A stretch of 64,000 bases of DNA, taken from the NCBI GenBank assembly GCA_902493385.1, contig CABUPO010000004.1, positions 115,225 to 179,224 of the forward strand, in the 5' to 3' direction. The notes under the pieces were generated by a model. That model saw only the letters and a program-made list of their open reading frames with translations. It had not been told where the DNA came from and did no database searches. Positions 1 to 9,209 of this stretch are shown here, piece by piece. The stretch comes from an uncultured Lachnospiraceae bacterium. GTDB lineage: Bacteria > Bacillota > Clostridia > Lachnospirales > Lachnospiraceae. Every line of letters starts with the position of its first letter. The stretch's first letter is position 1. The position numbers and the translations under genes were made by a program.

Positions 1-702
1 GTGTATGCTTTCAAGAGCTTTTTTGACAACTCCCGGACCGCTTACTCCTACATTTATTATAGAATCTCTCTCCGTTACGCCATGAAATGCTCCTGCCATA
101 AACGGGTTGTCATCAGGCGCGTTACAAAATACGACAAGCTTTGCACAGCCAATAGAATCCCTGTCTCTTGTCTCTTCTGCCGTCTGATGAATAACCTCGC
201 CCATAAGCCTTACCGCATCCATGTCAAGCCCGGTTTTGGTCGAGCCAAGATTAACAGAGCTGCATACCATATCGGTTGTGGAAAGCGCTTTTGGTATTGA
301 CCTTATAAGATTCTCATCCGCCTTTGTCATTCCTTTTGAAACAAGCGCCGAATAACCGCCGATAAAATTGACTCCAACCTTCTTTGCAGCGGCGTCAAGC
401 GTGCGCGCTATCGTTACAAAGTCCTCAGGAGTTTCGCATGCCGAAGCTCCGACAAGCGCAATTGGCGTAACAGATATTCTTTTATTAACTATTGGAATAC
501 CATATTCTTTTTCGATAGCCTGGCCTGTCTCTACAAGATTTGCCGCAGCCTGCGTTATCTTATTATATATTTTTCTGTTAAGCTCATCCAGATTATTATC
601 TGCACAGTCAAGAAGACTTATTCCAAGAGTTATAGTTCTTACGTCAAGATTCTCCTTTTCAATCATCTGGTTGGTTTCTAAAACTTCGTTAATATTGACC
701 AT
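1..702 (-). CDS. UPF0210 / DUF711 (PFL) family protein, 3' end outside window
   Basis: The first 234 codons of a protein matching the UPF0210 (DUF711) family; the C-terminus runs off the left edge. The N-terminus MVNINEVLETNQMIEKENLD and the later GGYSALVSKG and SSVNLGSTKTGLDMDA segments are typical of the family. Its biochemical function is not firmly established. It is cytosolic with no signal peptide. It is usually encoded directly after a small ACT-domain protein, as here (12 bp gap), so the pair probably acts together. The ATG follows an AGGAGAG-like ribosome site. It is probably the last visible gene of the polA-led run. Confidence 0.88.
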   Translation of the reverse strand, partial: MVNINEVLETNQMIEKENLDVRTITLGISLLDCADNNLDELNRKIYNKITQAAANLVETGQAIEKEYGIPIVNKRISVTPIALVGASACETPEDFVTIARTLDAAAKKVGVNFIGGYSALVSKGMTKADENLIRSIPKALSTTDMVCSSVNLGSTKTGLDMDAVRLMGEVIHQTAEETRDRDSIGCAKLVVFCNAPDDNPFMAGAFHGVTERDSIINVGVSGPGVVKKALESIH

Positions 703-714
703 AATTACTCTCTC

Positions 715-987
715 CTATAATCTGTGCATCTTATCAAATATTTCTTCTCTCTGCATCTTGATAGTGCAGCCTATATTTTCTCCAATAGCGTCAAAATCAT
801 CAGTAATTTCAGAAAATGCTTTACTGCTTTTTTCAATGTCAGCAATCATCATCATATTAAAATATCCGCCTGTAATAGTCTGAGATATATCAAGTATATT
901 TACCCCGTTATCAGCAAGATATGTACATACCTTTGCTATAATTCCAACGCTGTCTTTTCCTACTACTGTTATTATTGTCTTTTTCAT
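715..987 (-). CDS. ACT domain protein, UPF0237 family
   Basis: A 90-residue protein that is essentially a single ACT domain: MKKTIITVVGKDSVGIIAKV followed by the NILDISQTI strand. The ATG at 987 is chosen because it follows AAAGGA at good spacing; an in-frame GTG/ATG extension to 1023 would lack a site and overlap the upstream gene. ACT domains usually bind small ligands such as amino acids, so a sensor or regulatory role is likely, but the ligand cannot be read from sequence. It lies between the MBL hydrolase and the UPF0210 gene, a conserved pairing in Firmicutes. Confidence 0.88.
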   Translation of the reverse strand: MKKTIITVVGKDSVGIIAKVCTYLADNGVNILDISQTITGGYFNMMMIADIEKSSKAFSEITDDFDAIGENIGCTIKMQREEIFDKMHRL

Positions 988-1004
988 AATATCGTCCTTT
1001 CGCA

Positions 1005-1796
1005 TTATATTGTAACAGCGCATGACAGGCTGCTCCTGTCCGCTGTCTTAATGTTAAATTTTGATATATCGCCATACTCTTTTGACAATTCATATCTTAT
1101 TGTCTCATATGCCAGCATAGGGTAATTATTTTCCTTACTGAGATGTGCTAAAAACACATGCTTTACATCCCTTCCAAGAAGCTCCAGTATAAGCCTTGCG
1201 CTCATATCGTTCGATAAGTGCCCCCTGTCTCCTAGTATTCGTTTTTTTAGCTGAAACGGATATTTTCCTGCCTGAAGCATCGCTATATCATAATTGGCCT
1301 CAATAAAAAGCACATTACAGCCCGAAAGCTTTGAGGTCACGTAACTGTCGTATATGCCAAGGTCCGTCGCCATACCCACATGGCACTCTCCCGAATCTAT
1401 CCTGTAGCATACCGGGTCGGCTGCATCATGCGATATAGAAAACGGCGTTATATCCATGTCTCCTATTGTAAATGTAACGTCAGGCTTTATAGGAGAAAAA
1501 AGCGCGGTGTCTATCTTATGATTTTTATCACTTCTCTCAATAGCTTCCAAGGTACCGCACGTTGCATACACCGGTATCTTATATTTTCCCAAAAGAACAG
1601 GCAGCCCCATAATATGGTCAGAATGCTCGTGCGTTATAAGTATGCCCGAAAGCTCCAAAGCGTCTGCGCCTATATCAGAAAGTCCGCAAAGAATGCGCTT
1701 AGTGCTTATTCCGGCGTCTAAAAGCAGCTTTGTCGTACTGCTGCCTATATATTCACAATTGCCGCTGCTGCCGCTTGAAAAGCTTGCAAATTTCAT
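1005..1796 (-). CDS. MBL-fold metallo-hydrolase, WalJ/YycJ-like
   Basis: A 263-residue metallo-beta-lactamase-fold protein. The metal-binding HxHxDH motif is intact as THEHSDH (about residues 55-61), with later His and Asp ligands in the segments FSISHDAADP, ATDLG and HLSNDMSA. The start FASFSSGSSGNC is diagnostic of the YycJ/WalJ branch, cytosolic nucleases or hydrolases linked elsewhere to the WalRK system; no walRK genes are near here. The ATG at 1796 has an AGAGGG site. It is 34 bp downstream of coaE and 17 bp upstream of the ACT gene, so probably cotranscribed. Confidence 0.88.
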   Translation of the reverse strand: MKFASFSSGSSGNCEYIGSSTTKLLLDAGISTKRILCGLSDIGADALELSGILITHEHSDHIMGLPVLLGKYKIPVYATCGTLEAIERSDKNHKIDTALFSPIKPDVTFTIGDMDITPFSISHDAADPVCYRIDSGECHVGMATDLGIYDSYVTSKLSGCNVLFIEANYDIAMLQAGKYPFQLKKRILGDRGHLSNDMSARLILELLGRDVKHVFLAHLSKENNYPMLAYETIRYELSKEYGDISKFNIKTADRSSLSCAVTI

Positions 1797-1830
1797 CTGT
1801 ATACCCTCTTTTCATACCATAGCGAGTATA

Positions 1831-2430
1831 TCATATAGCATTCCAATCCTCTATACATTTTCTTAATTGTTTAGAAAGATTTTCGATATCTCCATTGTTA
1901 TATATTACACGGCTGCACCGAGCCATGAAATACTCATCCGTCCTTTGCTTCCGTATAAATGCATACGCCTTTTCCTTCGTATAACCTCTGCTGTTAATTA
2001 GCCTGTCTATACGCACGCCGGTATCGGCGGCGACATACCACACTTCATCGCACAGGGAATCACATCCGGCTTCAAATAATATAGCAGATTCCACAGCGAC
2101 AAGCTCTGTACCGTTATTTTTACATTCTTCGATAGCTTCATTAATTTTATCAATAACATACGGATGTACAATACTGTTTTGCAAAGCAAGCTTTTCTTCT
2201 GAGGACATAAGTATGCCTGAAAGTATATTTCTGTCAATATTGCCGTCCTCATCCAGTATTTCCTTACCAAACGCTTCTATCATCTGCCTGTATGTACCGG
2301 TATCCTTATCCATAGCCGTATGCCCGATATCATCAGCCAAAAGCGCTGCTGCCCCATATCTGCTTTTCAGCATTTCCATAACCGTACTTTTACCGCTTCC
2401 GATTCCGCCTGTTATACCTAATACTTTCAT
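1831..2430 (-). CDS. coaE: Dephospho-CoA kinase
   Basis: A 199-residue enzyme for the last step of coenzyme A synthesis, phosphorylating the 3'-hydroxyl of dephospho-CoA with ATP. The N-terminal P-loop GITGGIGSGKSTV (residues 5-17) and the following LADDIGH region are clear, as is the C-terminal RxxxQRTDEYF-type segment. Length matches the family (about 200). It lies 27 bp downstream of polA, the usual Firmicutes neighbour, and is probably in the same operon. Confidence 0.95.
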   Translation of the reverse strand: MKVLGITGGIGSGKSTVMEMLKSRYGAAALLADDIGHTAMDKDTGTYRQMIEAFGKEILDEDGNIDRNILSGILMSSEEKLALQNSIVHPYVIDKINEAIEECKNNGTELVAVESAILFEAGCDSLCDEVWYVAADTGVRIDRLINSRGYTKEKAYAFIRKQRTDEYFMARCSRVIYNNGDIENLSKQLRKCIEDWNAI

Positions 2431-2457
2431 AATATTAAATCCTTTTTATAGCTTATA

Positions 2458-5091
2458 TTAATGCGCTTCGTACCAGTCTGCCCCGCATTTAACTTCTACC
2501 TCCATTTTGACAGTCATATCTGCCGCATGCGTCATCTCCTCTTTCAGTATGGCTGCGGCCTTATCCGCCTCCTCCTTAGGAGCCTCAAGCAGAAGCTCGT
2601 CATGCACCTGCAGGATAAGCTTTGTATTAAGCCCTTCCTTTTTTAACCTTTCCTCCACACGTATCATCGCTATTTTAATTATGTCTGCTGCAGTTCCCTG
2701 TATCGGCGCATTCATTGCTGCTCTTTCACCAAATGAACGCTGCATAAAATTGCCTGAAAAAAGCTCAGGCATAGGCCTTCTTCTCTTAAATTCCGTTATA
2801 CTGTAGCCTTTTTCCTTTGCAGATTCCACCATATGGTCAAGGAAGCCTTTGATTTTCGGATATGTCTCAAAATATCTCTTTATATAATCGTCTGCTTCTT
2901 TTCTTCCTATATCAAGGTCCTGCGACAAGCCAAACGAACTAATTCCATACACAATTCCAAAATTAACTGCCTTTGCCTTACGTCTCAATTCAGGAGTCAC
3001 CTCTGATACCGGCACGTGAAACACCTTTGACGCCGTTATGCTGTGAATATCCTGTCCTTCATTGTATGCTTCAATAAGGCTTTCATCTCCCGACATATGT
3101 GCCAGTACACGAAGTTCAATCTGCGAATAATCTGCATCAACAAACACGCACCCGTCCTTTGGCACAAATACTTTCCTTATCCTTCTTCCAAGCTCCATCC
3201 TTATCGGAATATTCTGAAGATTAGGCTCTAAACTGCTGATTCTTCCTGTAACGGTTTTTGTCTGATTAAACTTACCGTGTATTCTTCCATCTTCGCCTAT
3301 ATATTCAGAAAGTCCGTCAGCATAAGTAGATTTAAGCTTCGTAAGAGTCCTGTATTCAAGAACCGCAGGAACAATCGGGTCCTCAAGCCGAAGCTTTTCC
3401 AGAATATCCGCTGATGTGGAATAGCCTGTTTTAGTTTTTTTTGCAAATGGAAGCTTTAACTTCTCAAACAATATTACTCCAAGCTGCTTAGGCGAATTAA
3501 TATTAAAGCTTTCGCCCGCATACTCATATATTTTTTCTTCAAGCTCCTGTATTCCGTTATTAAGCGACTCTCCATATTCTCTGAGAGCTTCCTTATTTAC
3601 ACATATACCTTCCTTTTCCATATGATACAGAGAATAAATAAGCGGCATCTCTATGTCGGTATACAGCTCATACATTTCTTCCTCTTTAAGCCTGTTTATA
3701 AGCGCCGGAAACGCATCCCTTAAAATACGGCACTGTGTTACGGCATATTCTAAATATTCTTCCTTATTATCCGTAAATGCACTGCTTATAGTTTTCTTTC
3801 CGAATATCTCGCTGTATTCGGCTGTCTCTTTGTCCAGATAGTCCTTTGCAATATCAACGCCTTCGTAGCTGTCTTTAAGCGGATTAATAAGATATGCCGC
3901 GACATGCGCGTCCCATATATGCGGTGTATAATCCGTATCCAGTATGTCAAGCTGCTCTTTTACATTATATAATACAATATCCGCATCTGATTCCTTAATA
4001 ACTTCCAGCACATCATTTTTTATATCGTCAGTTTCAATTAATACAGGCGCTGCGTCTGTACAATCTGCAACTGTTCCATATACATTTTCTCTGTCTCTTA
4101 TAATATATACAGCCATACACGCGCCATTTTGCACAGCCGTTCTGCACATCGCGCGCACTGCTTCCTTCGCATCATTTTTATCAGTTATATGGCTATACTC
4201 TATATGCTCATCCTTTTGCATCTCTGTATCTGAAAACTTTGAGAGCATGCTTTTAAATTCAAGCTCCTTTATAAGATGATATGCCTTTTCATTAAACATA
4301 TCATTTATAACCGCATCATTTATATCATAGTCAAGAACACAGTCGGTCTTAATCGTTGCAAGCTTTTTACTTAATATGGCAAGCTCTTTATGCTCCATTA
4401 CTGCATTCCTTGCTTTATTAGGCTTTATATCCGCCGCATGTTCGACGACTTTCTCAACAGTCTCATATTCGGCAAGAAGCTTTATCGCCGTCTTTTCGCC
4501 AACTCCCGGAAGCCCCGGAATATTATCAGAAGAATCCCCCATAAGTCCTTTAAGATCTATAATCTGCTTTGGCGACAGGCCGTATACGCCGCGTACCGTA
4601 TCAGGGTCATAATCCTCTACAACCGTTTTTCCTCCCTTTGTCTTTGGTATACGCAGCTTAACCTTATCTGTTACAAGCTGCAGAAGGTCCCTGTCTCCGG
4701 ATATTATTGTCGTCAGATATCCCATAGCCTGAGCGTTCACAGATATGGTTCCGAGTATATCGTCAGCCTCATATCCCGGACATGTAACTACGCATATATT
4801 CATTGCCTGCAGAACATCCTGTATAATAGGAACCTGTTCATGAAGCTGTTCCGGCATTGGCTTTCTGGTTCCTTTGTATTCGGCAAACATTTCATGCCTG
4901 AACGTCTTTTTCCTCACATCAAAAGCAACCGTCAGAAAATCCGGCTGTTCCTCATCTATAACTTTAAAAAGTATATTCAAAAAACCATATACGGCGTTAG
5001 TATGTCTTCCCTTTCCGTCCGTAAGGTCAGGTATTCCGTAAAACGCCCTGTTAAGTATACTGTGTCCGTCAACCAAAACAATTTTTTTCAT
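2458..5091 (-). CDS. polA: DNA polymerase I
   Basis: An 877-residue DNA polymerase I used in repair and Okazaki-fragment processing. The N-terminal 5'-3' exonuclease (about residues 1-290) carries LVDGHS, DVRKKTFRHE and GDSSDNIPG. The polymerase domain has motif A DADYSQIELR (about 652), motif B RRKAKAVNFGIVYG (about 704) and motif C QVHDE (828-832). The middle 3'-5' exonuclease-like domain lacks a recognisable DxE pair and the other carboxylates, so proofreading is probably absent, as in the Bacillus enzymes. A promoter lies just upstream (5132-5160). Confidence 0.97.
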   Translation of the reverse strand: MKKIVLVDGHSILNRAFYGIPDLTDGKGRHTNAVYGFLNILFKVIDEEQPDFLTVAFDVRKKTFRHEMFAEYKGTRKPMPEQLHEQVPIIQDVLQAMNICVVTCPGYEADDILGTISVNAQAMGYLTTIISGDRDLLQLVTDKVKLRIPKTKGGKTVVEDYDPDTVRGVYGLSPKQIIDLKGLMGDSSDNIPGLPGVGEKTAIKLLAEYETVEKVVEHAADIKPNKARNAVMEHKELAILSKKLATIKTDCVLDYDINDAVINDMFNEKAYHLIKELEFKSMLSKFSDTEMQKDEHIEYSHITDKNDAKEAVRAMCRTAVQNGACMAVYIIRDRENVYGTVADCTDAAPVLIETDDIKNDVLEVIKESDADIVLYNVKEQLDILDTDYTPHIWDAHVAAYLINPLKDSYEGVDIAKDYLDKETAEYSEIFGKKTISSAFTDNKEEYLEYAVTQCRILRDAFPALINRLKEEEMYELYTDIEMPLIYSLYHMEKEGICVNKEALREYGESLNNGIQELEEKIYEYAGESFNINSPKQLGVILFEKLKLPFAKKTKTGYSTSADILEKLRLEDPIVPAVLEYRTLTKLKSTYADGLSEYIGEDGRIHGKFNQTKTVTGRISSLEPNLQNIPIRMELGRRIRKVFVPKDGCVFVDADYSQIELRVLAHMSGDESLIEAYNEGQDIHSITASKVFHVPVSEVTPELRRKAKAVNFGIVYGISSFGLSQDLDIGRKEADDYIKRYFETYPKIKGFLDHMVESAKEKGYSITEFKRRRPMPELFSGNFMQRSFGERAAMNAPIQGTAADIIKIAMIRVEERLKKEGLNTKLILQVHDELLLEAPKEEADKAAAILKEEMTHAADMTVKMEVEVKCGADWYEAH

Positions 5092-5131
5092 AATCCGCTC
5101 CTGTCACTAATAGTATTAAGCATACATTGCT

Positions 5132-5160
5132 ATAATAACCTATTAAGTTTTGAGTGTCAA
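5132..5160 (-). promoter_or_regulatory. Sigma-A promoter of the polA operon
   Basis: On the minus strand TTGACA (5160-5155) is followed after exactly 17 bp by TATTAT (5137-5132), about 40 bp before the polA ATG. It lies back to back with the tRNA-Leu promoter. Confidence 0.7.
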
Positions 5161-5171
5161 AAAAGTTTTTA

Positions 5172-5200
5172 TTGCATACAAAAAAAGTATGTGGTAGAAT
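5172..5200 (+). promoter_or_regulatory. Promoter of tRNA-Leu
   Basis: TTGCAT (5172-5177), 17 bp, then TAGAAT (5195-5200), about 36 bp before the tRNA 5' end, with correct spacing for sigma-A. Confidence 0.6.
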
Positions 5201-5235
5201 AATGAGCGCAGAGACATAGCTTAGAATAACTGCAC

Positions 5236-5319
5236 GCCGGTGTGTCGGAATTGGCAGACGAGACAGACTCAAAATCTGTTATCCGCAAGGGTGTGTGGGT
5301 TCGAGTCCCACCACCGGCA
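5236..5319 (+). tRNA. tRNA-Leu (anticodon CAA)
   Basis: An 84-nt class II tRNA. The acceptor stem GCCGGTG (5236-5242) pairs with CACCGGC (5312-5318) with A5319 as discriminator. The anticodon stem ACAGA/TCTGT encloses the loop CTCAAAA, giving anticodon CAA (codon UUG). A long variable arm follows, and the T arm contains GGTTCGAGTCC. The 3' CCA is not encoded. No copy of its 3' end was seen downstream, so there is no sign of use as an integration site. Confidence 0.95.
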
Positions 5320-5332
5320 TCTGACTTTAACA

Positions 5333-5370
5333 GCTCGCAAGTCCTTGAGATTGGGTTTGCGGGCTTTTCT
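5333..5370 (+). terminator. Rho-independent terminator after tRNA-Leu
   Basis: GCTCGCAA (5333-5340) pairs with TTGCGGGC (5357-5364) with one G-T wobble, and is followed by TTTTCTTT. It lies 13 bp past the tRNA. Confidence 0.65.
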
Positions 5371-5568
5371 TTATGCTCTGTACTTTTATGTAGTGTTCCT
5401 CACACATCAGCAATTTGCCATTTTCGGACTCATTTCAGGAGGGACATAGAGCATTAAGCGGAGGGATATACGCCTAAAATTGCGTTGGCAGACGCAGCCT
5501 TTGAAGTGAAATTCAGGTGCGTGTATTTCAGTTCTGAATGATAACACATACATTTTATTCACCCTGTA

Positions 5569-6591
5569 TTATACCTTTATATACCGTGTCGATCTCGATG
5601 AGCCGATCCGTTTTATTGTACCGCTTTTCACCATAGCGCCGAGCACGGCCTCAACAGTTGTCGGGCTGACATCGGGAAGAATTTTACATATCTCCGCTTT
5701 GGAAATAGGGGTTAGGCTATTCAATATCGTTGCCTCTATACGGGCTTTCTTTGTAATCTTTTTTCCATGAACGACAGCAAAACGCTTATCAAGCTCTTTG
5801 TAGCACATATAAAGAGTAGATAAGAATTTTTCAATAAATGGGAAATAGCTGTTTTCGTTTGTTTCCCAACCGTCCGATGACTGACAGAGAGCTTCGTAAT
5901 AGCAGACTTTGTAATTATTGATCTGCTCCTCAAATGACACATACTTTCCCGCGTCAAACCCGTTTTTATAAAGAAGCAGCAAAGAAAGCAATCTTGACAT
6001 TCTGCCGTTGCCGTCACGAAAAGGATGTATGCAAAGGAAATCCAAAATCACACAGGGAATTAACAGGAGTTGATTTATATTTGCGTCGCTTCTCGCTTCC
6101 ATATAAGCGAGTTCTAATTGTTCCATTGCCTTTGGCGTTTCTTCTGCCGGTGTAGGACGAAAACGAACCCGCCTGTTGTCGTCGGCGTCGATTTCTAAAA
6201 TCACATTGTCGTCGGTCTTATATTTTCCACCATATTCATATCCGGCGAAAGACATCATCATTTCGTGTAAGCGCAAAATATCACGCTCTCTAAAATCAAT
6301 GTGTTCAAATCCTAAATGGATTTCGTTCAATGCGTCCCTGTAACCGGCAATCTCTGCCTCGTTATGATTCAGCGGTGCGCTGTTCTGATTTACAATAGCG
6401 GCGATACGCTCATCACTTGTAACAATACCCTCAATCTCGTTTGAACTTTTGATGGATTGAATTTTTGCGACAGCCTCTAATTCCGTAAAGATTTGCGTGT
6501 ATTCCTCTTTTCTGATTCCCGCCATAGTTTTCAAAGTGTAAATGTTGGAAGTTAAGTTTACTAAATTTGCAGGCAGCAAACCATTGTTCAA
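5569..6591 (-). CDS. Fic family protein (AMPylase-type), start codon apparently lost
   Basis: A Fic/DOC-fold protein likely to transfer AMP to protein hydroxyls. The active-site loop HPFRDGNGR is complete (residues 189-197 from the TTG at 6591). An upstream SNEIEG (50-55) fits the auto-inhibitory (S/T)xxxE(G/N) helix motif, so this is probably an N-terminally inhibited class II Fic. A C-terminal winged-helix segment follows (about 270-340). Oddity: family-like residues FDYSF are still encoded in frame just upstream of the TTG, back to a stop inside the pstB 3' end, but there is no ATG, GTG or ribosome site. The natural start codon thus seems missing. It lies 35 bp after pstB, where phoU would be expected. 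Confidence 0.8.
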   Translation of the reverse strand: MNNGLLPANLVNLTSNIYTLKTMAGIRKEEYTQIFTELEAVAKIQSIKSSNEIEGIVTSDERIAAIVNQNSAPLNHNEAEIAGYRDALNEIHLGFEHIDFRERDILRLHEMMMSFAGYEYGGKYKTDDNVILEIDADDNRRVRFRPTPAEETPKAMEQLELAYMEARSDANINQLLLIPCVILDFLCIHPFRDGNGRMSRLLSLLLLYKNGFDAGKYVSFEEQINNYKVCYYEALCQSSDGWETNENSYFPFIEKFLSTLYMCYKELDKRFAVVHGKKITKKARIEATILNSLTPISKAEICKILPDVSPTTVEAVLGAMVKSGTIKRIGSSRSTRYIKV

Positions 6592-6626
6592 AAAGGAATA
6601 ATCAAAATATGCAGAAAAAGCCGCAT

Positions 6627-7388
6627 CTATCCAAACATTCCTGTAATATAATCATCTGTACGTTTGTCCTTCGGCTGAGCGAACATTTTTTCCGTTTCAG
6701 AAAATTCAATCAAATCACCCAGCAAGAAGAAAGCTGTATTATCCGATATACGGAGCGCCTGCTGCATATTATGCGTAACTATTACAATAGTATATTTCTC
6801 TTTCAGTTTCATCGCCAGTTTTTCTATATGAGAGGTAGAAATTGGGTCGAGCGCCGACGTCGGTTCGTCCATTAAAAGTATCTGCGGCTCTACCGCAAGC
6901 GCTCTGGCAATACAAAGACGCTGCTGCTGGCCGCCGGAGAGTCCCAAAGCATTCTTTTTCAATCTGTTTTTTACTTCCTCCCAGATAGCCGCGTCACGCA
7001 GAGAACGTTCTACAATATCGTCGAGCTTTACCTTGCTTCGGATTCCGTGTGTCCTTGGACCGTAAGCGATGTTATCATAAATACTCATAGGAAAAGGATT
7101 TGGCTTTTGAAACACCATACCTATATTCTTACGAAGCCCGCTTACATCCACAGAAGAATCGTAGACATTCTTTCCATTATATAATACCTCGCCGGCAATT
7201 CTTACATCGGGTATCAAATCGTTCATCCGGTTCAGTGTTTTCAGAAATGTAGATTTTCCGCAGCCAGACGGTCCGATTAGCGCGGTAATGCTTTTTTCAG
7301 GAACATCCATGCTGACATTTTTTAGCGCCTGAAATTTTCCATACCATAAGCATAGGTCTTTTACAGTCATAATAGGCTTCATAATCAT
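6627..7388 (-). CDS. pstB: Phosphate ABC transporter ATP-binding protein
   Basis: A 253-residue ATPase of the high-affinity phosphate importer PstSCAB. Walker A GPSGCGKST (about residues 39-47), Q-loop FQKPNPFPMSIYDN, signature LSGGQQQR and Walker B ILLMDEPTSALDP are intact, and the ending YITGMFG matches full-length PstB. The ATG at 7388 is chosen because AAAGGTG lies 5 bp before it; an earlier in-frame ATG lacks a site. It lies 35 bp downstream of pstA. No phoU follows. Confidence 0.95.
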   Translation of the reverse strand: MIMKPIMTVKDLCLWYGKFQALKNVSMDVPEKSITALIGPSGCGKSTFLKTLNRMNDLIPDVRIAGEVLYNGKNVYDSSVDVSGLRKNIGMVFQKPNPFPMSIYDNIAYGPRTHGIRSKVKLDDIVERSLRDAAIWEEVKNRLKKNALGLSGGQQQRLCIARALAVEPQILLMDEPTSALDPISTSHIEKLAMKLKEKYTIVIVTHNMQQALRISDNTAFFLLGDLIEFSETEKMFAQPKDKRTDDYITGMFG

Positions 7389-7423
7389 ATTCACACCTTT
7401 CTTTGAATTTGTGCTTTTATTTT

Positions 7424-8272
7424 TCAAACTCTTCTCCTCTTTATAAAATACCGGCTGACAAGTTCTGCGGCAAGGTTGATAATCAGCATCAGAATCATTA
7501 AAATTGCAGCAATGGCAAATGCAACTTCAAACTCACCCTGTTCCTTTGCGTAAACATACAATGCAACGGTAAGCGTACATCCTGAACTGCCAAGTCCATC
7601 AATAAGTCCATTCAACGCATGAGCAAAACCCGCAGTAAAGAGCAGCGCAGCCGATTCTCCAAGGATTCTGCCTACAGAAAGAATACAGCCCGTGATAACG
7701 CCGTCCACGCATCCGGGAAGCACCACAGTACATATAACCCGCCACTGGCCCGCACCTAATCCAAACGCGCCTTCCCGATAGCTTTGCGGTACGGTTTTCA
7801 GACTTTCCTGCGTGGTACGCATAATCGTTGGCAGATTCATTATGACAAGGGTAAGAGCGCCAGCCAAAAGAGAGGTTTTCATTTTCATAAACTGACAAAA
7901 GAACAGCATACCCACAAGGCCATATATAATCGATGGAATACCGGACAAGGTTTCCGCCGCATATTCAATAATGCCGACAAGCTTTTTATTTTTAGCATAC
8001 TCATTAAGATAAACTGCCGCTCCAACGCCAAGAGGAATTACTAAAACCAGGGTTGCAATAATTATGTATATCGTATTCAAAATATCCGGCAGAATACCAA
8101 TTTGCTGCGAAAGATAACTTGGGCTTGTAGAAAGCAGCTCCCATGTGATATAAGGGGCGCCTTTACACAGAATATATCCGATTAAGAACAGCACAAGCAC
8201 TACTGTTATAACTGCAGATAACCCCATGAGCAGCTTCATAGTTAAAATATAGAATTTTCTTTGCTTAATCAT
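7424..8272 (-). CDS. pstA: Phosphate ABC transporter permease PstA
   Basis: A 282-residue inner-membrane permease with about six hydrophobic helices. It carries the conserved PstA signature around LRTVPQSYREGAFGLGAG-like sequence (ESLKTVPQSYREGAFGLGAG), the cytoplasmic EAA loop contacting PstB. The ATG at 8272 has a GGAGG site inside the end of pstC, and the genes are 1 bp apart, which suggests coupled translation. Confidence 0.95.
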   Translation of the reverse strand: MIKQRKFYILTMKLLMGLSAVITVVLVLFLIGYILCKGAPYITWELLSTSPSYLSQQIGILPDILNTIYIIIATLVLVIPLGVGAAVYLNEYAKNKKLVGIIEYAAETLSGIPSIIYGLVGMLFFCQFMKMKTSLLAGALTLVIMNLPTIMRTTQESLKTVPQSYREGAFGLGAGQWRVICTVVLPGCVDGVITGCILSVGRILGESAALLFTAGFAHALNGLIDGLGSSGCTLTVALYVYAKEQGEFEVAFAIAAILMILMLIINLAAELVSRYFIKRRRV

Positions 8273-8273
8273 T

Positions 8274-9143
8274 TCAGCCCTCCTTATCCCGCTTCAAAAA
8301 GAAATTGAGCGCGGCGTTAATCAGCATAATAAAGAGAAACAGTACCAGCGCAATGGAAAACAGCGCCTGACGCTGTAATCCGCTGGAATAAGACATCTCA
8401 GAAGCAATTGCTGTTGTAAGAAACCGCACGCTTCTAAAAAGAGACGGCATATTAGCTACATTGCCCGCAACCATCATAACTGCCATCGCTTCTCCGATTG
8501 CACGGCCCACACCCAGCACAACCGCCGCTGCGATGCCGCTTTTTGCCGCAGGCACAGATACGCGGCAATAGGTTTCAACCGGTGTTGCGCCTAAGGCAAA
8601 GGATGCATCCTCATACTCCTTCGGAACAGCTTCAAGCGACGTTATAGATACCTTTATAATAGTAGGCAGAATCATCACCGCCAAAACAATGATTGCCGTA
8701 AATAAGACTGCTCCGTCCGGAATATCAAACAGCCTTCGGACAGCGGGAACAAGCACTATCATTCCCACAAAACCGTATACCACCGAGGGAACTCCCGCAA
8801 GCAGGCTGACCGCAAACTCGATTACTGTTTTTATCTTTTTCGGCGCAAGCTTTGCAAGGTATAATGCGGTTAAGAAGCCAACAGGCACTCCCACAATAAT
8901 TGCACCAGCCGTGCCGTAAATGCTGGTCAGTATAAACGGCAGAATACCGTATGACGGCTCTGCCGCCGTTGACGCCCATTCCTTCCCCAAAAGAAAATTG
9001 AAAATACCGATTTCGCGGATTGCCGGGATACCGGACAGAACAAGATACACTGTAATCAACAGAACACATCCTACCGTAATCAGTCCAAGTATTAAAAATA
9101 ACCCATGCATGGCAGCTTCAAATACTCTTTTTTTATTTTTCAT
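8274..9143 (-). CDS. pstC: Phosphate ABC transporter permease PstC
   Basis: A 289-residue permease with about six transmembrane helices. The EAA-type loop is LEAVPKEYEDASFALGATPV and the segment GRAIGEAMAVMMVAGNV is characteristic of PstC. The ATG at 9143 is preferred over a GTG two codons upstream, because AAAGGA lies 8 bp before the ATG. It lies between pstS and pstA in the standard order. Confidence 0.95.
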   Translation of the reverse strand: MKNKKRVFEAAMHGLFLILGLITVGCVLLITVYLVLSGIPAIREIGIFNFLLGKEWASTAAEPSYGILPFILTSIYGTAGAIIVGVPVGFLTALYLAKLAPKKIKTVIEFAVSLLAGVPSVVYGFVGMIVLVPAVRRLFDIPDGAVLFTAIIVLAVMILPTIIKVSITSLEAVPKEYEDASFALGATPVETYCRVSVPAAKSGIAAAVVLGVGRAIGEAMAVMMVAGNVANMPSLFRSVRFLTTAIASEMSYSSGLQRQALFSIALVLFLFIMLINAALNFFLKRDKEG

Positions 9144-9209
9144 TGCCACTTTCCTTTCACGCTTTAATACAACGCCTGTAAAGCAGACAGATTCAGCATA
9201 ATAATATGC

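Noticed and set aside
4390..5202. 270-codon plus-strand frame opposite polA
   Set aside because: Antisense to conserved polA exonuclease motifs and unlike any protein.
5236..6640. tRNA-Leu followed by fic considered as an integrated element
   Set aside because: No integrase and no repeat of the tRNA 3' end were seen; fic orientation and junction with pstB fit a deletion better.
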